64,000 nt of DNA, taken from contig ML660211.1 of assembly GCA_007570785.1 (NCBI GenBank), forward strand, positions 3,352,633-3,416,632, given 5' to 3'. The notes beneath the pieces were generated by a model. It searched no databases. It saw only the letters and a list, made by a program, of their open reading frames with translations, and was not told the origin of the DNA. Positions within the stretch are counted from its first letter, which is position 1. Each line of letters opens with the position of its first letter. Origin of the DNA: Antilocapra americana. Lineage: Eukaryota > Chordata > Mammalia > Artiodactyla > Antilocapridae. The position numbers and the translations under genes are program-made. Shown here piece by piece: positions 57,422 to 64,000 of this stretch.

Positions 57422-57425
57422 CTAC

Positions 57426-57600
57426 CATATGCCCTGTTGTTGCTTGTTATTTTTTTTCTCCCCTTTCTCCATAGTGTTCATCACCATTATTATGCTCTAT
57501 TTTAGCTTTTAATTTGTATTTAATTGTAATTTATTTTTGTATAATATTAACTATGTTTTTTCTTTTTATTCATTGTTTTATTCGCTGTAATTGCTTATGC
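57426..57600 (-). repeat. L2 LINE 3' end, second part
   Basis: GCCCTGTTGTTGCTTGTTATTTTTTTTCTCC and CATAGTGTTCATCACCATTATTATGC continue the reversed L2 text interrupted by the provirus. Confidence 0.58.
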
Positions 57601-59185
57601 CCGGAAGATGTAATAACCTGAGCTGAACAGTTTAATGTTCATCTTACTCCTTTATTTAAGTGCACTATGTAAAATTTTTCAGAATCCTATACTACTGAGA
57701 TCTGTATCCCTGAAGGAAGTTTTAGAGACTATCCTGATTTTGACCAGCTTATCTAAGAGACAAAAATGCCTCAGAAATTCTGGACCCATTCAGGAGCTGA
57801 AGTACTGAATCTTTGTCTATGCTTATATACTGCAAGTTTCTCTGTAATTCAGTAAACATCTAACAGCTTTTCTTCTTTCCTGTAGGAACATGATTTTGCT
57901 AAAAACGAAGGCACTAATGAGAAAGCTGATTATATGAAAGCTGATAAATATGAAAGCTGATTATATTCACAGAGGAATGTATTTCTTAGAATATGTCATT
58001 GTAAAGTCAAAACAAAGCTAGATGTTTGTGTTCATTTTTTATTTTCTCTACAGAGTAATGAACATCGTAAAACAGTATGTTTTAATGGTATTTAAACCTT
58101 CACTCTGTGACAAAAGTTGACATTATTAATGTTCTTACATTTATGTGAAATTTTTCTATCACTTGTAGATAGAAGCAGTAATCATAACATTGGGATGCAG
58201 TTGACCTAAGATATATTTTTTCAAATTTATATTCTTTCAGCAGCTACCTGAAAAGGCTTCTTTTTTCAAATGTAACATGGTAGATGATGAGTACAACTTT
58301 AATTTCTAGGTTTCACATTAGGGAAACTGTCCCCTCGATGACAGTCAAATATGTTTTCTATTGTAGAAAGGCAAGGAATGAACACTTACAGGCAGAGATC
58401 TTTTTAAACATTTAATGCCAATGGAGATAATTGTACATAATCAAAAATGCATCACACTTGGAACAGTTTAATTAGAGACAGACACTAGACACTTTGAATA
58501 TCCCTAAAGCAGGTAAGTGGCAATTACATTCAAAGCAAAGCCATGTGACAGACTGGCATTTCCATTCTCCTGCTTTAAGCAGGAAAGATTTCAGCCAAGT
58601 TTTCTGACCTTAACATAAACCTCAATATAGAATACAATTCAAATACTGTCATTTCTTGAAGATTTTCAATTATTTTCAGGTGAGGAGAGGTGAAAGGTTT
58701 ACTCCTTGGTTCTCTGCCCCCAAATAACTCAGACTCTTTCTTCCCTGAAAAAGAGAAAAGAAAATGTAACTTTAAAAAAAGTAGTTAAGAAGGGTTTAAA
58801 GAAATTGTGAAGGAGTAAGAATGTGAGAGTGAGAGAGGAATGGAAGGAGGTGGAAGAAGAGGTGCATGTTTCCAGAGACAGACCCAGGGAGAAACTGCAG
58901 ATGGTGGACAGAGAGGCAAGTGAATGTCTTGACAAGTGAGAAGAGGGAAATAAGGGAGAGAAAGCTTAAGGGAGAAAGAAGAAAAAAAGCAATGCAGAGG
59001 AAAACATTTTTAAACACAGGTTGTTGGGAATAGGGATTAAAATATTTTAAAAATATTTAAATGAGTTGAAATAAATGGATAGCATGTCTGTAATTGGGTT
59101 GGAAGGACCATAAATAGTTGGTACTAAATCAATTAAAATGACAAGTTCTTGTTTATTGTTTAAAAAAAATATATAGACAAGATAT
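57601..59185. other. Unassigned AT-rich DNA
   Basis: About 1.6 kb. A purine-rich block (58750-59000, AGAGGGAAATAAGGGAGAG) is the only compositional oddity. Minus frames there simply reflect its C/T-rich complement. Confidence 0.45.
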
Positions 59186-59400
59186 GATAAGAGATACTGG
59201 TGACTCAGATGGTAAAGAATCTGCCTGCAGTGCAGGAGACCAGATTTTGAGGTTGGGAAGATCCCCTGGAGAAGGGAATAGTTACCCACTCTAGTATTCT
59301 TACCTGGAGAATTCCATGGACTGAGTTACCTGGTTGGCTGTTGTCCAGAGGGTTGCAAAGAGTCAGATAGGACTGAGCAACTAACACTTTCACTTTTCAC
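59186..59400 (+). mobile_element. Bov-tA SINE
   Basis: A head (ACTGGTGACTCAGATGGTAAAG) and A unit (CCACTCTAGTATTCTTACCTGG … CAAAGAGTCAGATAGGACTG), ending ACACTTTCACTTTTCAC. The B-box region is mutated (CCAGATTTTGAGGTTGG). Confidence 0.92.
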
Positions 59401-61849
59401 GTTAACAAAAGGATATTGTCTTTTTAAAATTATTGTTCAAATTTCCATTTTTAGTGCTCTGTTCTCTCTCCCTTTGACCTTCTTATTCCTTAATGTACTT
59501 ATTTAATTAGCTTGGAGACACTGAAAAGTAAATAGTATCTAGATTGTATCAGAGGAATGATTAAATAATGAGGATAGCAAACAACAAAACCAACTAGTTT
59601 TAGCCTCATTCCTTGGAATGGATCTAATCTGGTTCTGCTAGAAAAGTTGGGTTAATGCTGAATTCTTTCAATTTTTTTTTTGCTTGATTATTTCATTGTT
59701 TTCCAAGGGCTCTTTATGCATTTGGCTTACTGCAGTCGCATTTACTGTTTTTGTAATTTTCAACAACTGTCAGAAGTATTATATGGAAGAAAAAGTATGC
59801 CTTCACAATACCCCTTCTTTATCATGTGAGTTCACTTGGTCATTCAGTTTAAGTACAAACAGATATATATACATATATATGTGTATATATATATATACTT
59901 TCTCCAAAGTCTGTTGATCCAAACTTTTTTAGGTGTAGGAGAAAATAATTCACTGTTTTCCTTGGAGGAAATATCCTAGCATTTTTCACTGCAGGTGATG
60001 AATTAACTAAATGACCTTTTACTTCCTGATAATTTAATTTACCTTCTACATGCATATTTATATCATCAAGCTTGAATGCTTGTACTTCTTAAACTTAAGA
60101 ACATATGAATATGAAATCATCAATGTAGTTGGTTAAAAACGTGCTTTGTAGATCCTTTAGTCTGAATATGAACTGATGTGTTCGAGTTATGACCCTGAAG
60201 GTATACTTCTCTTCTTTCCGGGTAATAGTAAACATTTATTTATAGGAATAGAAACTAGTTCTCCAGATCACTATGCTGCAGAGTATGTAAAAATCTCTAT
60301 GTTAAATTTCTCCAGTAAGAGGGCCTTATATGGAACATCATATGTAATTGGAGACACTAATTCATTAAACTTAAATTCTTTTCCCTTCCCCCTAAGAACT
60401 ACCTGTCTTTTAGGAATGCAGTCAAGGAAGTTAAATGAAAGTAACGATGAACACCCCTGTATCTCTAATTTGTTTGGTAGTGATGCCAGTCAGTGCAGTC
60501 TCCCAGGATCGTGATAATTTGTTAATTTGATTTGCTATTTAGAGACAGTCAGGAGTGTCAGTTTGTCACACTGACCTCACAACTTACGAAATCATTGTGA
60601 TGATCATAAAGAAAGCTAAACAAATAATCAAGACCTCAGGGAGTAACAACCTGGTAAATTCAGATTTCTCCTGAGCTTAACATGAAGTAGATTTATATCA
60701 AAATGCTATAATCATGGGGGCATATATAAGTCCTAATTCTGACTGGTGATATTGTAGAGATCTAGGAATTAATGTTGAGCATAACCAATGCTAAATACTT
60801 TACAAATTATATGGTATGCCATTCTGCCAGTTTATTAGCTTTAACAAGTTGAGATCTATTTAAAGAATTCTAGGAGAAAGATTCACAGAGACTACTTGTG
60901 AAATAACTGTAAACTACTTCTTAATGAGTGCCCAGCTTCTATTTCATTAAAGGAGCTCAGGTCATGTGAACTGACCTGGGAGTTGGGTTTCAATGAGTAA
61001 TTCTGTAATGTTTGCTGGAGTTATGACCCTGCTCATTAGACCTGGCTGTGTTCCCTCTTCTACAGTTCTAGTGGAGACTTACTCACCTGCCTCTTGATTT
61101 TCATCCTAGGCATCCTGTGATCAGTTATTCACAAGGAGAGGCAAAATGCCTGCTTTTACTTCCTGTTTTCACTGAAGAAATTTCTACTTGTAATTTCATG
61201 TTTAAACCTCTCTTCACTGCTTTAGTATGTATACATTCTGCCAGGGTCATATTTCAACTTAATGCCGTATCTATGGTATTGTTTCTTTACTCCCTTTAGA
61301 AGAAAGGGTCACTTACTCATTAAGAAGACCCATATAACAAGGAATGGTGTAGAAACAGTGAACGTTCTACTCTGGCGATATGTGCTTCAAATTTGTTCCC
61401 TTTAAAACCATTCATGTCTGAAATCACAATATTTTCACATTGAATGGTATAAGTCCCTGTCCTTCATAAAACTCACAGCTAGTGAAAGCCACATTATAGG
61501 GAAATTGTATAAACGTAGAATCACTGTTTTGTTCTCTGGTGAACAGCTCTCTGGTTTCAGAATTTATAATTAAGCAGGTGGGAGTTATTGACTTATTTCT
61601 CTGTACCCCCTACATTCATCTGCAATAATCATTATTTGATTTTCTTCATACCTGTGATATTTTGTGTATACTTTTTTCTCTAATCCTCCCCTGCATTGCT
61701 ATTAAGAGCTCCAGTGTCATATTTATATTAGTGTTGCCCCAAATATACCTTATAATCTCATATGTGAAAGAATAATAAATCCTCTTCAAACCTGTTAATT
61801 GTAGGTACAAAAAGATTTGATAATCGAGGAAGGAGCCCTCGATGGAGAA
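59401..61849. other. Unassigned intergenic DNA, 2.4 kb
   Basis: A (TA)n-rich tract lies at 59862-59897. A 112-codon plus frame (60176-60514) has no domain, signal peptide or obvious coding bias. No repeat family recognised. Confidence 0.45.
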
Positions 61850-62050
61850 TTAAGAGTCTTAAATTCAAGTTCTATCTCTGATTTCTATCATTTTTTTCTT
61901 ACACACATAATTTAATCTCTCTGATGATCAGTTTTCTCATTCATAAATAGGAATAATAATACCTCTTACTGGGCTTTTATAGGAAATAAATGAGACACTG
62001 TGAATGTGCTTTGTGAATTATACATCACTATAAAATATGATAATAGTTTG
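61850..62050 (+). repeat. MIR SINE
   Basis: AAATTCAAGTTCTATCTCTG, ATAATTTAATCTCTCTGATG, CAGTTTTCTCATTCATAAATAGG, AATAATACCTCTTACTGGGC, TGAATGTGCTTTGTGAATT follow MIR sense order. Confidence 0.75.
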
Positions 62051-62837
62051 TATAGCACAAATTGATATTTTTCTACTTTGGAGTTTATTGGAAAAGTTTA
62101 TTTCTACTTAATATCTATTTTATAATAACCTACATTTGCTACTAACGTAAACATGCTTACCTGGCAGAGACAAATTACTAAAATATCTCAAATGGAAACA
62201 TTTCTAATTTAATGTATTTAATTGATGTCATCCTTGTCTTATACTGCTTGACTTTTGAATCCTTAACAATCTTTCATCTTCAGATTAAGTATGAGAAGGA
62301 ATTTCATCAAGAGAGAAAAAAATGAGAAAAGAAAAATATTTAACCTATGTTTTACTTGCCTTCCTTTGTGTGCATGATGCAATACATAATCAAAATTGTG
62401 AAAAAAATAATTCCAAAGTAATCACCTATTTGAGAATAACATAAAAAAAATCATCAGTTGTGTTTAGAAACTGCTCTGTTTTTCACAACCCAGGAACATA
62501 TTAGTCTTTGAATTTTAAATATGTGTCAAAAAAATCCAAATACATGTGCACATATATATTTAAGTATTTAGCCATTTATGAGTCATTTATATAAATATAT
62601 TAAATATTGTGCTATCTCTTTAATTATACCCCCAACCTCTCTCAATGGCTTAGAATGAAGGCACTGACTTAGAACTACCAATGATCAGAACTTTGGTTGG
62701 CCTCTCATGATTCAAAGGCAGTCTCCTTACTAAGCACATAGTTTAGAAACCATGCCTAAGCCAATTGTTGCACTGCATGCCCCTGGCAACAGGAATTGTC
62801 ATATGACCCAATCCATATCAATATGATCCCTCCGTAA
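62051..62837. other. Unassigned AT-rich DNA
   Basis: No recognised feature. Confidence 0.45.
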
Positions 62838-62971
62838 GAAAGTGAAAGTGTTTGCCATTTAGTCGGGTCTGATTCTCTGTGACCCCATGGACTGTAGCCC
62901 ACCAGGCTCTTCTGTTCATGGAATTATTCAGGAAAGAATACTAGAGTGGGTTGCATTCCCTTCTCCAGCGA
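62838..62971 (-). mobile_element. Bov-A-type SINE fragment
   Basis: Reversed A unit: GTGAAAGTGTTTGCCATTTAG, GACCCCATGGACTGTAGCCC, GAAAGAATACTAGAGTGGG, CCCTTCTCCAGCG. The head is missing. Confidence 0.88.
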
Positions 62972-63336
62972 AGTAATTATTGCCATTGCTAAATAACTAG
63001 ATCCCAACAATGCTAGTGGATGTTCCTTGTCAGAATTCCAATTTTGTTCATTAATTTTCCTTATGTTTAAAGCTTGTTTTCTTTACCTTCAACCAGAGGT
63101 TTCAAAATGACATAATTTACAAGAATTAAAATGTTAGAAGAATGCATTTAAGGATGGAAATAAAAAAGAAATAGACTCCAGAATAAGTGGGAAAAAAAAC
63201 ACAGAAAAATGATTTAACTGGGAGATAAGTTTGACATGTAAATATAGGAAATAAATGAATGCTGAACATTTTTAAAAGTCAAGATTTTAGAAAGCAGTTT
63301 CAAAAGAATAGATTCTTTGAGTGATTATTAGTTATT
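62972..63336. other. Unassigned spacer
   Basis: No recognised feature. Confidence 0.45.
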
Positions 63337-63830
63337 TCATTTAACATTTATTGAGCATTTACTCTATGCTATGCCCAAAACAACATGGTCTTCATGGAAG
63401 GAGTTAATAGTCTACTTAGGTAATTTAACATAACTAAGTGTGATTAGAATGCCTACACTAAAGAGACTCCAGACATTATAGAAGAATAGAGACAGACTTT
63501 CTGCCTATAAGAGAGAGGAAGCAAAAAAGTATTTTTGAATATATATTAACAAATATTTTTAAAGGAGGAAATTTGAGTTTATGAGTTATGAAGAGATTAG
63601 ATTGATTTTCATAGGGACTAGTTGACAAGAAACATTAAAATAAGACTCTAGAGCAGGTAGTGACCAGAGCAGTGACATTAGGGACTTCTGATACTGACGA
63701 AGGGTTTGATGTGCCTGGTTAGGATGCTATGAAGAAATTAAGGAAATTGAACCTGGCAGGGTAGGGCAAGAGCCACTGGATGTTTTGAGCAGAAGTGGGA
63801 ACATGGCAGATTTGGTTTTAGAAAGAAAGA
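63337..63830 (+). repeat. L2 LINE 3' end
   Basis: TCATTTAACATTTATTGAGC, TTTACTCTATGCTATGCCC and, near the end, AAGAGCCACTGGATGTTTTGAGCAG and GAACATGGCAGATTTGG follow the L2 3' region in order. Confidence 0.62.
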
Positions 63831-63905
63831 GCATAATAATGAGTAGTGGGAGTTAGGTAGCATAATAATGGTAGTGGAATTAAGATATGGGTTAATATGC
63901 TAACC

Positions 63906-64000
63906 TTGTCATAGCTTTTCTTCCAAGGAGCAAGAGGCTTTTAATTTCTTGGAGCCCAAGAAAATAAAATCTGTCACTGTTTTCATTGTTTCCCCATCTG
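63906..64000 (-). mobile_element. BovB LINE, runs off the window
   Basis: GTCATAGCTTTTCTTCCAAGGAGC then TTGGAGCCCAAGAAAATAAA and TTTCCCCATCTG match reversed BovB text seen at 12.6 kb and 22.2 kb. A stretch of about 40 bp present in those copies (CATGGCTGCAGTCACCATC…) is missing between TTTCTT and GGAGCCC. Confidence 0.88.

Noticed and set aside
60176..60514. A 112-codon plus-strand frame
   Set aside because: No domain, no repeat family and ordinary composition. A frame of this length is expected by chance in 64 kb.
1..64000. CRISPR array, bacterial operon or phage-type system
   Set aside because: Repeats are dispersed retroelements, there are no regularly spaced short repeats, and there are no prokaryotic-type gene clusters. 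The window is vertebrate DNA.

Overview
This is a gene-poor stretch of a ruminant (pecoran, most likely bovid) nuclear genome. The diagnosis rests on repeats. There are many BovB (RTE-type) LINE fragments with a RT-like YADD block and the tail ending in ...GACTGAACTGAACTG. There are also Bov-A2 and Bov-tA SINEs, and ruminant L1 elements. A run of exactly ten N inside a (GT)n tract at 15.7 kb shows this is a eukaryotic assembly with a sized or placeholder gap. I found no intact host protein-coding gene, exon, tRNA or rRNA gene, CRISPR array or bacterial-type operon. All long open frames that make sense belong to retroelements.

Layout: 0-5.5 kb is AT-rich unique DNA with one Bov-A2, a MIR and a scrap of L1. 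At 5.5-8.2 kb a long BovB (minus) sits inside an L1 3' UTR. 8.2-11.3 kb is unassigned. At 11.3-13.6 kb an old L1 ORF2 piece is followed by a MaLR-like LTR split by a second BovB. 14-19.8 kb holds microsatellites, the N gap, an L1 3' end and a cluster of Bov-tA and Bov-A2 SINEs. At 20.8-23.1 kb a MaLR-like LTR is interrupted by an L2-like block, followed by a BovB and a SINE. 23-27 kb has old MIR and L2 traces. 27.3-30.8 kb is an old L1 (minus) carrying two separate BovB insertions and, at its edge, a Bov-A2 with clear target-site duplications (TSDs).

31-34.4 kb is mostly unassigned. 34.45-42.45 kb is a nearly full-length, decayed L1 on the plus strand: a long 5' UTR, ORF1, ORF2 and 3' UTR, bounded by an imperfect TSD. 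A younger L1 3' end is inserted in its ORF2. 43.3-44.5 kb is a 5'-truncated RPL10 processed pseudogene whose 3' UTR is split by a solo class-II-like LTR. 46.16-48.02 kb is a BovB tail that received a young L1 with a 5' inversion (twin priming) and a perfect 17-bp TSD.

50.70-57.42 kb is a two-LTR endogenous retrovirus of gammaretroviral (class I) type on the minus strand. It has 4-bp CTAC flanks, a broken gag and pol, and no recognisable integrase or env. It landed inside an L2, later took in a Bov-A SINE in the body, and carries a BovB in one LTR. The remaining 57.6-64 kb is largely unassigned AT-rich DNA with SINE, MIR and L2 pieces, ending inside another BovB.

The window reads as a layered record of transposition. 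Old L2, MIR and MaLR copies were hit by L1 and ERVs, and these were hit in turn by BovB, SINEs and younger L1. I found no undescribed gene system. The most informative items are the twin-primed L1, the split RPL10 pseudogene with a flanking 71-bp direct duplication, the class I ERV, and the nearly identical L1 3' ends in direct orientation. Family names are from memory of consensus sequences and were not checked by search.
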